A DNA stretch of 64,000 nucleotides from Terrilactibacillus sp. S3-3 (GTDB lineage Bacteria > Bacillota > Bacilli > Bacillales > Sporolactobacillaceae), in the NCBI GenBank assembly GCA_030437565.1, contig CP129291.1, forward strand, positions 1,116,001-1,180,000, in the 5' to 3' direction. The position numbers and the translations under genes were made by a program. The notes beneath the pieces were generated by a model. That model was not told the origin of the DNA and searched no databases. It was given only the letters and a program-made list of their open reading frames with translations. Below, in pieces: positions 29,544 to 39,952 of this stretch. Positions within the stretch are counted from its first letter, which is position 1. Each line of letters opens with the position of its first letter.

Positions 29544-29744
29544 ATGGCAGAAAACAACACTAACAACATTCTTGTGCCAGGTGCAGAGCAAGCGCTTGAA
29601 CAAATGAAATTAGAAATTGCCTCTGAGTTTGGCGTTCAATTAGGCGCCGATACAACTTCTCGTGCAAATGGTTCAGTCGGCGGCGAAATCACAAAACGTC
29701 TTGTTGCAACAGCTCAACAACAATTGGGCGGACATCAATTCTAA
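29544..29744 (+). CDS. Alpha/beta-type small acid-soluble spore protein
   Basis: These 66-residue proteins coat and protect forespore DNA. The sequence has the GPR protease site [10 protein letters not shown] (cut between E and I in most members), the conserved [23 protein letters not shown]-binding helix region, and the ending [10 protein letters not shown]. The ATG at 29544 follows a strong AAGGAGGTGA. Intact. It lies between thiI and the his operon; in B. subtilis sspA sits next to thiI. Closed by its own terminator. Confidence 0.96.
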   Translation: MAENNTNNILVPGAEQALEQMKLEIASEFGVQLGADTTSRANGSVGGEITKRLVATAQQQLGGHQF

Positions 29745-29767
29745 TTGCATAACATGCCCATAGCTTG

Positions 29768-29798
29768 AGAAGAGTGGTCTTTCGCCACTCTTCTTTTT
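29768..29798 (+). terminator. Intrinsic terminator after the SASP gene
   Basis: Stem AGAAGAGTGG / CCACTCTTCT with a TCTTTCG loop, followed by TTTTTA. Confidence 0.85.
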
Positions 29799-29959
29799 TA
29801 GCATATGTCGTTAAAGGACAAATATAATGAAAAATCCTTGACTTCTTTTATTTTTTTTACATTAGAATACCAATTAAATACTTTATTATATTAGTGAGAT
29901 AAAGCGGATGAAGCAAGCTTTATTGATGCGGATAAGCATAGTTGACGAGGAGAATTTCG

Positions 29960-31156
29960 ATGACACAACCTTACATGTTTGAGAAACCGCTTGGGCTGCG
30001 CGATACGCTTCCAGCGACACAACAAGTGATTTCACATTTAAAAGATATTTTTCAGAAAGAATTGCAAGCTTGGGGATACGATTTTATCAAAACGCCAGCA
30101 TTGGAATATGCCGAAACAATCGGCAGGGCATCAGCGATCGACGACGGGCAATTATTTAAATTCTTAGACGGGGAGGGCCACCCGGTCGTCCTTAGACCGG
30201 ATATGACAACGCCGATCGCCCGCGTTGCGGCTTCCAGTTTGAAACGTCATCCGCTGCCGCTCTCAGGCTGGCCTATACGGCGGCGCTTTACCGCAGCCAG
30301 CAAAAAGAGGGCGGACATCCAAGTGAATTCGAACAGACCGGGGCTGAACTTATCGGTGATGCAACGCCTTTTGCCGATGCCGAAGTGATCGCTCTGATGA
30401 TCACCCTTTTGAAACGTTCAGGCCTCGAATCGATCCGAATTGCGATTGGCCATGTCGGGATTGTCAATACACTTCTTTTTAATATTGTGAAAGACAAGGC
30501 ACAGGCGGGGCAGCTTCGCAAATTGCTGTATGGCAAAAACGATGTCGGATTTCGTGCTTACGCCGCTTCATTAAATCTGCCGGCCGAATCGCTTGAACGC
30601 CTGAACCGGTTTCTCGATTCCCGGCGGCTCGGCAATAAAGAGACGCTGAATTACTTAAGAACGGTTCTTCCCGATTCAGAAAATACGCAGCCATATTATC
30701 AGGATATCACTGAATTGATGCGGCTTTTAAGTTATTATAATCTTATTGAAGAAGTGGGATCTTGATATCACGCTTGTTCCGCATCTTGATTATTACACTG
30801 GTTTCGTATTTGAAGGGTACGGCGGCCGGCTTGGCTTTACCATTGCCAGCGGCGGTCGGTACGACGGACTGCTTGCGAAATTTAACCGACCGTGCCCGGC
30901 TACGGGATTCGGGATCCGGCTGGATCGTCTGATGGAGGCATCCGACCAGGATCAAAATGCGGCGGGCAGCGACAAATCCGCTGTTATTTATGAACGTGAA
31001 AGGGCAGCGGAAGCCGTCCGCTTTGCATTGGAAGAACGAAAAAAAGGCCGGAATGTCGTGCTGCAGAACGCGGACGGCATCGAAAATTTGGAGACTTTTT
31101 CCGGCCAATTTCAAACGATCATACCGTTTTTGAAAACAAAGGGAGTGAAGAGATGA
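29960..31156 (+). CDS. hisZ: ATP phosphoribosyltransferase regulatory subunit HisZ
   Basis: HisZ resembles the catalytic part of histidyl-tRNA synthetase and is required with short HisG for the first step of histidine synthesis. It begins with [13 protein letters not shown] and has [36 protein letters not shown] and [11 protein letters not shown]. The start at 29960 follows GACGAGGAG. Two frame changes: about 30265-30290 and 30755-30770. About 399 codons. First gene of hisZGDBHAFI; it overlaps hisG by 4 bases (ATGA-type join). Confidence 0.92.
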
Positions 31157-31762
31157 CAGAATCCGTGATTACGGTAGCCATGCCGAAAGGACGAATTTTT
31201 TTTATGACGCCTGCCAGCTTTTGAGAGAAGCCGGTTTCCATTTGCCGGAAACCTTTGAAACCACACGAAAGCTGATCTTGGATCTTGAATCTTCTCCGTT
31301 TCGGTTTATTTTGGCTAAACCTGTAGATGTCCCGACTTATGTAGAATACGGTGCGGCCGATATCGGCATTGCCGGGAAAGATGTCATTTTGGAAAGCAAT
31401 CGCGATGTTTATGAAATGGTAGACCTTGGTATCAGCACCTGCCATATTGCGGTTGCTTCGCTGCCTAATCATCGAAGTAAAAACCCGTTTTTAAAAATTG
31501 CAACCAAATACCCGCGAATTGCCTCTGAATATTATCGAAGGCGCGGCGAACAAGTTGATTTAATCGCCTTAAATGGCTCGATCGAGCTGGCGCCGATCGT
31601 CGGGCTCGCCGACGGCATTGTCGATATCGTTTCAACCGGCCAAACATTAAAGGAAAACGGTCTTGTCGAGGTTGAAAAAAAATTATGGATATCAGTTCGC
31701 GGCTGATCGTCAACCCGGTCAGTTACCGGCTGAAAAAACAAATGATCGATCAAATTATATAA
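31153..31762 (+). CDS. hisG: ATP phosphoribosyltransferase, short form HisG
   Basis: HisG joins ATP and PRPP in the committed step of histidine synthesis. It begins [11 protein letters not shown] and has [20 protein letters not shown], then [12 protein letters not shown] and the PRPP-binding EVVSTG-like [16 protein letters not shown]. At about 203 residues it lacks the C-terminal regulatory domain of long HisG, which fits the presence of HisZ. Frame changes: the T7 run at about 31197-31204 and the A6-7 run at about 31676-31684. Ends at 31762. Confidence 0.93.
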
Positions 31763-31793
31763 AAAATGAAACGGGTGACGGAGGGGACCAAAG

Positions 31794-33082
31794 TTGGAAT
31801 GGATTAAAGATCAAAAATTTGATTTTTTGAACGGAAGAAGCATTGCGGCCAGAGAAACTGAAGAGAAAGCGGTCAAATCCATTATTGAAAGAGTCAAAGC
31901 CGAAGGGGACAGCGCCCTGATTGACTACACAAAACAATTTGACGGAATCAGCCTCGCCGATCTCCGGATTTATCCCGGCGATATCGAAGCGGCCTATAAG
32001 TGGGTGCCGGCCGAAGTGGTTCAAGCCATCCGACAAGCTGCAAGAAATATTACTGATTTTCATGAAAAACAAAAACCTTCTTCATGGAAAGAAGAAACGG
32101 CCGATGGTGTTTGGTTAGGGCAAAAAGTGACGCCGCTCGATTCCGTCGGTGTCTACGTGCCCGGCGGGGGACGGCGTGCTATCCTTCCTCTGTATTGATG
32201 GGAGCGATTCCGGCGATTGTCGCCGGTGTCGGGCGAGTGGTTCTTATCTCGCCGCCGCAAAAAACGGTGTCATTGCCGACGGCGTTCTGGTTGCGGCCAA
32301 TGAAATCGGAATCAAGGAAATTTATCAGGCTGGCGGTGCGCAGGCTATCGCCGCACTTGCTTATGGAACGGAAACGATTCGACCGGTTGACAAAATTGTC
32401 GGACCCGGAAACATTTATGTTACACTAGCCAAAAAACAGGTTTTCGGCGATGTTGCCATTGACAGTCTGGCGGGACCGAGTGAAATCGTCGTATTAGCCG
32501 ATGAGACGGCAGATCCAAGCTGGGTGGCGGCCGACCTGCTGTCACAGGCCGAACATGACAAAATGTCAATGCCGGTGCTTATTACGACATCGGCTGCGTT
32601 TGCCGAAAAGGTGGAGCAAGAAGTGGACGGGCAGCTGAAGAGTCTGCCCCGCTATGATATCGCCAGCCGGGCGGTCCAAAACAATGGAAAAATCATCATC
32701 GTTTCGAATCTGCCGGATGGGGCGGAAGCGGTCAATCGCATCGCACCTGAACACCTGAAATCGTGACGTGACTGAAGACCCGGAATCGGTCGTGCCGCTC
32801 ATTCGTCATGCTGGAGCGATTTTTCTGGGAAGGTACAGTTCCGAGCCGATCGGTGATTATTTCGCCGGACCTAACCATATCATTCCGACGAATCGTTCGG
32901 CCCGTTTCGCCAGCCCGCTGAGTGTCGAAAGTTTTATCAAGCGGTCGAGTCTGATTCGTTACAGCGAAGCGGCGCTTTCGAAAAACAGCACGGCGATTGC
33001 TGCTTTTGCACGTTATGAGGGGCTTGAGGCTCATGCCCGTGCCGTGGAGAAAAGAGTTGAAGGAGGAGAGGGTCATGAATAA
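31794..33082 (+). CDS. hisD: Histidinol dehydrogenase HisD
   Basis: HisD oxidises L-histidinol to histidine in two NAD-dependent steps, the last of the pathway. Blocks: [73 protein letters not shown] (zinc ligands) and [18 protein letters not shown]. The TTG start at 31794 follows GGAGGGGA. Three frame changes: about 32165-32195, 32262-32275 and 32760-32770. About 430 codons. It overlaps hisB by 8 bases. Confidence 0.94.
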
Positions 33083-33668
33083 ACGAGCGGGATTTGTGGA
33101 ACGAGAGACATATGAAACCCAAATCAAATTGTCCCTGGAGATTGACGGCGACGGTAAATCGGAGCTGGAAACAGGCGTCCCTTTCTTAACGCATATGCTG
33201 ACGCTGTTTGCCAAACATGGTTTGTTTAATCTCAAGATCGATGCACATGGCGATACCGAAGATGATGATCACCATACGACGGAGGATATCGGCATTTGTC
33301 TTGGACAAGCGATCCGTCAGGCGCTAGGGGATAAAAAAGGCATCTGCCGCTACGGCCATGCAGTCGTGCCGATGGATGAAGCGCTCTCCGAAGTGGCGAT
33401 CGATTTGAGCGATCGGCCGCATTTTGTCTTTCACGGTAATATTCCGGCACAAAAAGTCGGAACATTTGACACCGAACTGGTTGCCGAATTTCTCGATAAA
33501 CTCTCGATTGAGGCCAGAATGAATCTCCATGTGATCGTGCATTATGGCGAAAACACGCACCATATCATCGAATCGGTATTCAAAGCGCTCGGCCGGGCTC
33601 TGGATGCGGCGACGCTGAAAAATCCAAGGATTCAAGGAATCCTGTCGACGAAAGGAACGTTGGGATGA
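33075..33668 (+). CDS. hisB: Imidazoleglycerol-phosphate dehydratase HisB
   Basis: HisB removes water from imidazole glycerol phosphate at a di-manganese site. The 197-residue frame is intact and monofunctional. The two half-repeats each carry the metal-binding DDHHTTED and EARMNLHV...[11 protein letters not shown] motifs, with [16 protein letters not shown]. The start at 33075 follows AGGAGGAGAGG. It overlaps hisD upstream and hisH downstream (ATGA), showing translational coupling. Confidence 0.97.
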   Translation: MNKRAGFVERETYETQIKLSLEIDGDGKSELETGVPFLTHMLTLFAKHGLFNLKIDAHGDTEDDDHHTTEDIGICLGQAIRQALGDKKGICRYGHAVVPMDEALSEVAIDLSDRPHFVFHGNIPAQKVGTFDTELVAEFLDKLSIEARMNLHVIVHYGENTHHIIESVFKALGRALDAATLKNPRIQGILSTKGTLG

Positions 33669-34291
33669 TCGGGATACTGGATTATGGAATGGGTAACTTA
33701 TACAGCCTGAGTCAAGCGTTGAAAAGACAAGATGTTTCTTTCGTTGTCAGCGATGATCAGGAAAAGCTTGAGAAAACGGACGGCTTGATTCTTCCCGGTG
33801 TCGGTGCTTTTAAGGACGCGATGAAGTGCCTGAATGAACAGGGGCATGTCGGCTTTTTGACGGAGTATATTAAGAAAAAGCCGCTGCTTGGCATTTGCCT
33901 CGGTATGCAGCTGCTGTTTGACGAGAGTGAAGAAGGCGGTTTAACAAAAGGGCTGTCTTTCCTCCCTGGCCGTGTTGTTCGCTTCAGCGGGGTCAAGGCG
34001 TCAGGCGAACGATATAAAGTGCCGCATATGGGATGGAACAAGCTTCAATTCAAGAGCCCAAACTCACCACTTCTTGCCGGACTGCAAGAGGATTATGTTT
34101 ATTTCGTCCATTCCTATTTCGTAAGAACGGCCGATCCGTCGATTCTGATTGCGACGGCGGACTACGACGAAACAGTCCCGGCAGTCGTCGGAAAAGGCCG
34201 AGTTTTCGGCACCCAATTTCATCCGGAAAAAAGCGGCGTCTTTGGCCAATCGCTGTTAAAAACTATTTTGACTTTGTCAGGAAAACAGTGA
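33665..34291 (+). CDS. hisH: Imidazole glycerol phosphate synthase subunit HisH
   Basis: HisH is the glutaminase that passes ammonia to HisF. The intact 208-residue frame is a class I amidotransferase: ILDYGMGNLYS, LPGVGAFKDAM, the nucleophile motif LLGICLGMQLLFD, and the catalytic His-Glu in GTQFHPEKSG. It is separated from HisF by hisA, the usual order in Bacillus. Confidence 0.97.
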   Translation: MIGILDYGMGNLYSLSQALKRQDVSFVVSDDQEKLEKTDGLILPGVGAFKDAMKCLNEQGHVGFLTEYIKKKPLLGICLGMQLLFDESEEGGLTKGLSFLPGRVVRFSGVKASGERYKVPHMGWNKLQFKSPNSPLLAGLQEDYVYFVHSYFVRTADPSILIATADYDETVPAVVGKGRVFGTQFHPEKSGVFGQSLLKTILTLSGKQ

Positions 34292-34325
34292 ATGTATAAA
34301 GTGACAGTGAATGGGAGGAAATGAT

Positions 34326-35066
34326 ATGGCATTTACGATCTATCCGGCGATCGACCTTTTGGACGGAAAGTGCGTCCGGTTATTTCAAGGAGATTATGAA
34401 CAATCAACCGTTTATCACGACTCTCCTGCCCAGATTGCCGAAGCATTCCGGCAGCAGGGGGCCGAGTGGCTTCATGTCGTCGATTTAGACGGTGCAAAAG
34501 CCGGCCGTCCTGTCAATCAAGCGATCATTGAAAAAATAGCCGGCGATGTACCGATCAAAATCGAAGTGGGCGGCGGCATCCGCAATATGGACACGATTGA
34601 AACTTACTTGGCTAAAGGAGTAAGTCGAGTGATTTTGGGAAGCTCAGCGATATCCAGCCCTGATTTTGTTAAGGAAGCGCTTGACCGTTATCCGCAGCAA
34701 ATAGCCATTGGTTTGGATGTAAAAAAAGGCAAAGTAGCCGTTGAGGGCTGGCTGTCGGTATCCGATAAGACGGCGGTTGAATTGGCCAAAGAATTGATGA
34801 AGGCCGGGGCCAGACGGTTTATTTATACCGATATTTCCCGGGACGGAGCGCTGAAAGGGGCAAACAGCGAAGCAGCTGAAAAATTAGCCGCCGAAACCGG
34901 AGCGGAAGTCATCGTTTCAGGGGGAGTATCGACGGTTGACGAAGTGGCCGCCCTGGCTCGTAAAAGCGGAAAAGGGATCGCGGGAGCGATCATCGGCAAA
35001 GCTCTTTACACCAATCAATTGTCGATAAAAGCGGCGCTGAAGGCGGTGGAAACATATGCTCGTTAA
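34326..35066 (+). CDS. hisA: Phosphoribosylformimino-AICAR phosphate isomerase HisA
   Basis: HisA opens one ribose ring of ProFAR by an Amadori rearrangement. The 246-residue (beta/alpha)8 barrel is intact, with [20 protein letters not shown] (first catalytic Asp), [38 protein letters not shown] (second Asp) and [10 protein letters not shown]. The ATG at 34326 follows GGGAGGAAATG. It overlaps hisF by 11 bases. Confidence 0.97.
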   Translation: MAFTIYPAIDLLDGKCVRLFQGDYEQSTVYHDSPAQIAEAFRQQGAEWLHVVDLDGAKAGRPVNQAIIEKIAGDVPIKIEVGGGIRNMDTIETYLAKGVSRVILGSSAISSPDFVKEALDRYPQQIAIGLDVKKGKVAVEGWLSVSDKTAVELAKELMKAGARRFIYTDISRDGALKGANSEAAEKLAAETGAEVIVSGGVSTVDEVAALARKSGKGIAGAIIGKALYTNQLSIKAALKAVETYAR

Positions 35067-35813
35067 ACGAATTATTCCTTGCCTGGATGTGAAGGAAGGC
35101 CGTGTTGTAAAGGGAAAACAATTTGTGAATCTGAAGGATGCCGGCGACCCGGTTGAACTTGCCATGTATTACAATGAACAAGGTGCCGATGAACTGGTGT
35201 TTCTCGATATTTCCGCTTCTTCAGAGGGGCGGAAAACGATGATCGATGTGGTGAGGAATGTGGCGGCAAAACTGAATATTCCCTTTACGGTCGGCGGCGG
35301 TATTCGCTCGCTTGAAGATATCAAACAGCTGCTCAGAGCCGGCGCCGATAAGGTCTCGCTGAACAGTTCGGCGGTAGCGAATCCCGATTTGATGACGGAA
35401 GGCGCGGATTTCTTCGGCTGTCAATGCATGGTATGCGCCATCGATGCCAAATTTGATCCGGAGACCGGTTCTTATCTCGTCTATACGCATGGCGGACAGA
35501 AGAAAACAGCGCTTGACGCTATTGATTGGGCGAAGGAAATCGTGCGCCGCGGCGCCGGTGAAATCTTGTTGACGAGCATGGATCGCGATGGCGAGAAAAG
35601 CGGCTTTCAGCTGGATTTAACAAGAAAAGTCAGCGAAGCCGTCGATGTTCCGGTGATCGCTTCCGGCGGAGCAGGCAAAAAAGAGGACTTCGTTGATGTT
35701 TTTAAAGAAGGCAAAGCGGATGCAGCGCTTGCCGCCTCGATTTTTCATTATAAAGACAGTCACTTGGGCGTGTAAAGGCTTATTTAAAACAAGAAGGAGT
35801 TGCCGTAAGATGA
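35056..35813 (+). CDS. hisF: Imidazole glycerol phosphate synthase subunit HisF
   Basis: HisF is the cyclase half of IGP synthase and also yields AICAR. It begins [20 protein letters not shown] and has [40 protein letters not shown] and [13 protein letters not shown]. The first frame stops at 35775. A one-base change at about 35765-35772 restores the usual C-terminus [13 protein letters not shown], ending at 35813 and overlapping the hisI start. The repaired length of about 252 residues is typical. Confidence 0.95.
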
Positions 35814-36481
35814 ATGTAGAAGACGTTAAATTCGATGAACAGGGACTCGTCCCGGCGATTGTTCAGGATGCCCAAAGCAAAGAAGTGCTGACACTGGCGT
35901 ACATGAACAAAGAATCGCTGCAAAAATCACTCGATACAGGAGAGACATGGTTTTACAGCCGCGGAAGGCAAGAACTATGGCATAAAGGCGAGACATCCGG
36001 CAATACGCAAAAAATCATCGACTGGGCGATCGACTGCGATTCGGATGCCTTGCTTGTAAAAGTCAAACCCGCCGGGCCGGCCTGCCACACCGGAAGTTAC
36101 AGCTGTTTTAAAGCGGAAGCTGATGATAAGACGGAAGCGGAAAGATCCGGAGAGAACCGTTATGCTATTTTGGCTGAATTAGAACACGTCATCGCCGTCC
36201 GCGAAGCCGAACGTCCTGAGGGTGCCTATACAACGTACCTTTTTAATGAAGGTGTTGATAAGATACTGAAAAAAGTCGGAGAAGAAACATCGGAAGTGAT
36301 CATTGCCGCAAAAAACCGTGCTGCCGATGAACTTGAATGGGAAGTTTCCGATGTGATCTATCACCTCCTCGTCCTGCTGCGGGAACAAAATGTCGGTTTT
36401 GATCAAATTTTGAGGGTTCTTGAAACGAGACACCGGCAAAAAAGCCAATTCCAACGTGAAAAAGCCAAAAAAATTGACTAA
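35810..36481 (+). CDS. hisI: Bifunctional phosphoribosyl-AMP cyclohydrolase / phosphoribosyl-ATP pyrophosphatase HisIE
   Basis: This protein carries out steps 2 and 3 of the pathway. The N-terminal cyclohydrolase has [30 protein letters not shown] and the zinc-binding DCDSD and CHTG. The C-terminal pyrophosphatase has [20 protein letters not shown] and [13 protein letters not shown]. The 223-residue frame is intact. It is the last gene of the operon, followed by a terminator. No hisC is present; in Bacillus it is usually with trp/aro genes. Confidence 0.97.
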   Translation: MNVEDVKFDEQGLVPAIVQDAQSKEVLTLAYMNKESLQKSLDTGETWFYSRGRQELWHKGETSGNTQKIIDWAIDCDSDALLVKVKPAGPACHTGSYSCFKAEADDKTEAERSGENRYAILAELEHVIAVREAERPEGAYTTYLFNEGVDKILKKVGEETSEVIIAAKNRAADELEWEVSDVIYHLLVLLREQNVGFDQILRVLETRHRQKSQFQREKAKKID

Positions 36482-36489
36482 AATCTTTC

Positions 36490-36521
36490 GGAGGGGTTTT
36501 GTGAGCCCCTCTTCTTTTTTG
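36490..36521 (+). terminator. Terminator of the his operon
   Basis: GAGGGG (36491-36496) pairs with CCCCTC (36506-36511) and is followed by TTCTTTTTTG. Confidence 0.85.
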
Positions 36522-36614
36522 TTCTGCAAAAAAGCGAGTATTTTAGGACTAAGCCGAACAGCCGGCGGGCGTTTTATTGGGCAGCGCCTGAATCGATTCA
36601 GGGTCATCTCCAAG

Positions 36615-37418
36615 TCACAAGAAACTTCTTTGTACTTTTTCCCAAAAAGAATTGTGTTTAAGCTTAACCGTTTTGATTCTTTTGTCAGGAAGACTGAACC
36701 CAAAGGTTTTGTTTGAGCGGATATTGAGCGCTTCATTGTCCAGACTGACAGGATAGATAGTTCGGTTCATTGTCCTTTATTCTTAAAAGAACCTTATGAT
36801 CACCGCTGACAATAAATGAAGAGCCGAGCGTTCGGTAAAAATTATTGTTTATCGAAGCGCTTTCACTAATTTGAAAGCAAGGGATTTTTGGATCAATAAT
36901 CGCTCCGCCAAGCGATTTGTTATAGCCGGAACTTCCTGTAGGCGTTGAAATAACCATGCCGTCTCCCTTGAAGGTTTCAAAGTACAGATCATCGATATAC
37001 ACTTCCAGTGAAAAAACCTTGACTAACGATGTACGAATGGTACATTCGTTAAGACAATAAAAAGAGCTGCCGTCCTCCAATGTAACTTGGAGATAAGGGT
37101 ACTTGCGGACCTCGATAGCTTTGTAATTAACGGCTTCCAGCATCTGCCGGTGATCATCAATATGAAAATCACAATAGAAGCCAAGCGCACGGACAGCAAT
37201 ACCGACATAGAGGCAGTCATCGCGGAAATGGGTACTCCTGACCGCTTGTAAAAAAGCACCGTCCCCCGCCGACAGCGGCAATGATATTGGCTTTTGCTGC
37301 ATCTTCTACAATTTCAAATCCGTTTTCAATTGTCAACTTTTGCAACTTTTCCATTTTTTTAGCGCTTTCATCTGTTTGTTTAAAAAAAAAAATAAATTTT
37401 ATTCCGTCTATTTTCCAC
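36615..37418 (-). CDS. nadK: NAD kinase (second Bacillus-type paralogue, YtdI/PpnKB-like)
   Basis: NAD kinase phosphorylates NAD to NADP. Joined frames give RRNKIYFF, AAVGGGDGAFLQAVR (GGDG motif with catalytic Asp), FRDDCLYVGI, LNECTIRTSLVKVF (NE motif), STPTGSSGYNKSLGGAI and, in a shifted frame, SLDNEALNIRSNK and KLKHNSFWEKVQRSFL. Frame changes are inferred at a T-run near 37384-37395, at about 37260-37270, and at about 36742-36750. A GTG at 37418 after a G-rich site gives the usual start; the stop is at 36615. It is convergent with the his operon. Confidence 0.9.
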
Positions 37419-37536
37419 TCTTTTCCCCCCCCTTAAAAATTCCGGAGTACCTCCCGTTTGTCTTATTATATAACAGTTTGGGTTTATTTTTCATTCACAA
37501 GACGATAATGAATAGAAAGTGAGGGAATGCGGCGCC

Positions 37537-38166
37537 ATGATGCTATTATTCATGATTATCCTTTGTTTTCTTTTGCTCATATTGGTTCTGTTCATTCTTC
37601 TTTTGCTAAGCACGATCACACTCCGCATTTCCTGCACAATCGGAAAAGACGGTATGTCCCTTGATATTGGCATTGGTCTATGGGGCAGGGAATGGCTGAC
37701 ACTGCATTTGAATGAAAAGATACTCGAGGAACGGCTGATTCAATTTCTTATTCAGTCAGTCAAGGACAAAAAAAAGAAACAGATGGCCAGGTAAATAAGG
37801 AAAGGCGGATGAAATGGCATCTTCTTTTGAAACGGTTTCTGTTTGATGCGGAATCTATTATTCAAGCCAATCAAAAAATTTTGACAGTCTTCCACTTTTG
37901 GAATTTGCGCTGGCGAACAGATCTCGGACTGGGGGAAGCGAAAGAAACGGCGATTGGCTGCGGACTCATTTGGGCCTTAAAAGCAGCATTTCTAAAGCTT
38001 ATTCAAAAAAAAACAAATCATCGACGAACCGCAAATCCGAGTTGTCCCTTTTTTTCAAACATATCGGCTGCAGACCGTGTTGTCCTGCATGATCTCATTT
38101 AAGTTGGGAAAAGCTATGATAAGAGCCCATCAAGTCTTGAGATTTCTGAAAAAGGAGGGGCGAGAG
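37537..38166 (+). CDS. ytfI: YtfI-like DUF2953 membrane-associated protein
   Basis: A leucine/isoleucine-rich N-terminal helix (LLFMIILCFLLLILVLFILL) is followed by about 190 residues in which DUF2953-like blocks appear: AIGCGLIWALKAAF, then VVPFFQTYRLQTVLSCMISF and KLGKAMIRAHQVLRFL. Frame changes lie at about 37760-37790 (A8 run) and 38010-38025 (A9 run). The end is uncertain because the last segment reads straight into gerW in the same frame. In Bacillus ytfI precedes ytfJ (gerW) in a SigF-dependent operon, as here. Confidence 0.75.
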
Positions 38167-38680
38167 ATGCCCGAACATCCGATCCAGGGGTTAATGAAAA
38201 CAGCTATGGAAAATTTGAAGGAAATGACCGATGTGAATACGATCATCGGCGATCCGATTGAAAACGGCGGACGGCAAGGTTATTCTGACTGTTTCGAAAG
38301 TTGGATTTGGTTTTGTCGCCGGAGGAAGCGAATTTAAAACACAGGGCGATACGAGTAGCGAATCATACGATGAATCCGATTCGGAGAATGCTTCGGAATC
38401 CGAACTTCCGTTTGGCGGCGGAAGCGGCGGGGGAGTTTCCATTACACCGATCGCTTTTCTTGTGGTCGGCCCTCATGATATTAAGACGATTCATCTGGAC
38501 AACAGCACCCATCTATATGAAAAACTGCTGGACCTTGCTCCTCATGCAGTGGATAAAGTTCAGGAAATGATTGAAAGAATGAACATGAAAAAAGATGAAT
38601 CAGTCCCCAGACGTCCGGCGAAAGCCGCGGTAAGGCAGAGACGGGGCGAAGAAGAACCTTTGGATGACTATTATAATTAA
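38167..38680 (+). CDS. gerW: Spore protein GerW (YtfJ)
   Basis: GerW proteins are made in the forespore and are needed for normal spore germination or coat assembly in some species. The protein starts EHPIQGLMKTAMENLKEMTD, has VILTVSKVGFGFVAGGSEF, an acidic Ser/Asp/Glu stretch, GGGSGGGVSITPIAFLVV and a basic tail. The start at 38167 follows AGGAGGGG. One frame change lies at about 38255-38268. About 170 codons. Confidence 0.92.
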
Positions 38681-38695
38681 TAATTGCACCAGCCT

Positions 38696-38720
38696 CGCGC
38701 GCGGGGCCGGGCCGTTTTAT
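38696..38720 (+). terminator. Weak GC-rich hairpin after gerW
   Basis: GCCTCG / CGGGGC with a CGCG loop, followed after CGGGCC by GTTTTAT. A terminator is likely but the T-tract is poor. Confidence 0.4.
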
Positions 38721-38804
38721 CTAATGAATAAAGCCATATGTCTTTTGAAAAAGTCCCCTAAAATGCACCGGGGCACAGTCAGCGTTTAAATAAAGGATGA
38801 GACG

Positions 38805-39383
38805 ATGATCTATATTTATTACGATTATGGAGGAACACATACGACTGTTCTTGCAGCGGCCTATCATTTAAAGAAGCTGCCGACTGATCGCAGATTAAAA
38901 AAAGAAGAAATATTAAACACGGAAGATTTTAATAAATTGACGACTGATGATTTTGGAAAGATCAAATACCGGGGGGCAGACGCTGACGGAAACAATGTTT
39001 ACACCGTCGGAAAAGGAGCCTCCAAGGTCGTGCCGAAAATTTTTAAAAATCTCAGCTTTTTGCTTCAGGAGAAATATCAGGGAAAGGAAAAAATGATTTT
39101 TTCCTGTACGTCACCAACTGTTCCATTCGCTATGACCATGGGCGGTCTCTTTTCAAGAAGGCTGAAAATTGATTTTATTGGCGTGCCGTTGTTGGTGTCA
39201 GGGGCTAAGAAGTGCTGCGGCGATATCATTCAATTGGTTGAAAAAACAAAACAGATCGCGAGTCGACTCTGGCAAGTGTTACTGTATTGGAAAACAAAAA
39301 TTTCAAATAATTTTATTTTTAAAATGAGGCAGCCTGACATAGGTCACCAAATAATGACAAGTGTGAAAATTTTTTTAAACTAA
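38805..39383 (+). CDS. DUF3189 family protein
   Basis: The product begins MIYIYYDYGGTHTTVLAAAY and contains RLKKEEILNTEDFNKL, VYTVGKGASKVVPKIF and SCTSPTVPFAMTMGGLFSRR followed by IDFIGVPLLV. This is the DUF3189 pattern seen in sporeforming Firmicutes. Family members end soon after this block (about 155-165 residues); here the frame goes on to 192 with an unrelated, low-complexity tail, so a late frame change near 39215-39240 is likely. The function is unknown. A hairpin terminator follows. Confidence 0.7.
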   Translation: MIYIYYDYGGTHTTVLAAAYHLKKLPTDRRLKKEEILNTEDFNKLTTDDFGKIKYRGADADGNNVYTVGKGASKVVPKIFKNLSFLLQEKYQGKEKMIFSCTSPTVPFAMTMGGLFSRRLKIDFIGVPLLVSGAKKCCGDIIQLVEKTKQIASRLWQVLLYWKTKISNNFIFKMRQPDIGHQIMTSVKIFLN

Positions 39384-39428
39384 AAAAGCCGCTGCCATTT
39401 TAATATAAAGGGGTCGAAATCCGCATAT

Positions 39429-39450
39429 AAAAGGGATCCGATCCTTTTTT
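39429..39450 (+). terminator. Terminator-like hairpin after DUF3189 gene
   Basis: AAAAGGGAT and ATCCTTTT pair with one bulge around CCG, followed by a T-run. Confidence 0.55.
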
Positions 39451-39519
39451 ATAAGGAAAGTAGCTTTGAAAAGTAAACCAATTTATTCCTATTTGTCCAT
39501 CATTAAATTTGTAAACCTA

Positions 39520-39548
39520 TTGTCAGCGTCTATTATTATGTTTATAAT
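39520..39548 (+). promoter_or_regulatory. Predicted SigA promoter
   Basis: TTGTCA (39520-39525), 17-base spacer, perfect TATAAT (39543-39548). It is followed by TAAGGAG and an ATG at 39568. Confidence 0.7.
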
Positions 39549-39567
39549 TGTATAAGGAGCTAGCTAC

Positions 39568-39672
39568 ATGATAGAGACCGAGTTTTGAGAAAACCTTGGT
39601 TTAATGCCGGGAACATGGGTTCTCGTCCTGATCATCCCATTGATTTTCCGGTGTTCACAAAAAGTTTATTGA
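39568..39672 (+). pseudogene. Broken small membrane-protein gene, possibly TatA-like
   Basis: The ATG at 39568 has an ideal promoter and ribosome binding site but the frame stops after six codons. Directly after that stop, the same frame reads ENLGLMPGTWVLVLIIPLIF, a hydrophobic segment reminiscent of TatA N-termini (NIG.PG..LIL..ALIIFGP). The expected FGP-K-LPE hinge is not clear and the rest does not match. I see only the hydrophobic start; the family guess is weak. Confidence 0.3.
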
Positions 39673-39952
39673 CAAATCATTGAACATGGCGCCGCGGGCA
39701 ATGGGAGACATACCGGCCGCGTAAATTGAACCCTGGTTTTTAACGTCAGCCGGTCTTTGTATCAATATTTTTTTTGTGCGAAAGCACGATTTTTTGAAAA
39801 TCATTATCAGATCTCTTTTGAAACGTCTAGTAGTTATTTGAATGGTATGCCGTGATTAGACGGGTCATTCCGAAGCTGCCGAATATAACGGGAAAACGGT
39901 GGAGTCGGATGATTGCTGCTGATGAAAGCGGCTATTCTTGAAATCGTGATGT

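Noticed and set aside
29800-29960. Histidine attenuator or T-box before hisZ
   Set aside because: The 160-base leader has no run of His codons and no visible T-box core; only AT-rich promoter-like sequence.
33170-33200. HisB with FLTHML rather than FxDHML as a lost active-site residue
   Set aside because: As I recall, Bacillus HisB also has Thr at this place, so it is a lineage trait and the metal-binding histidines are present.
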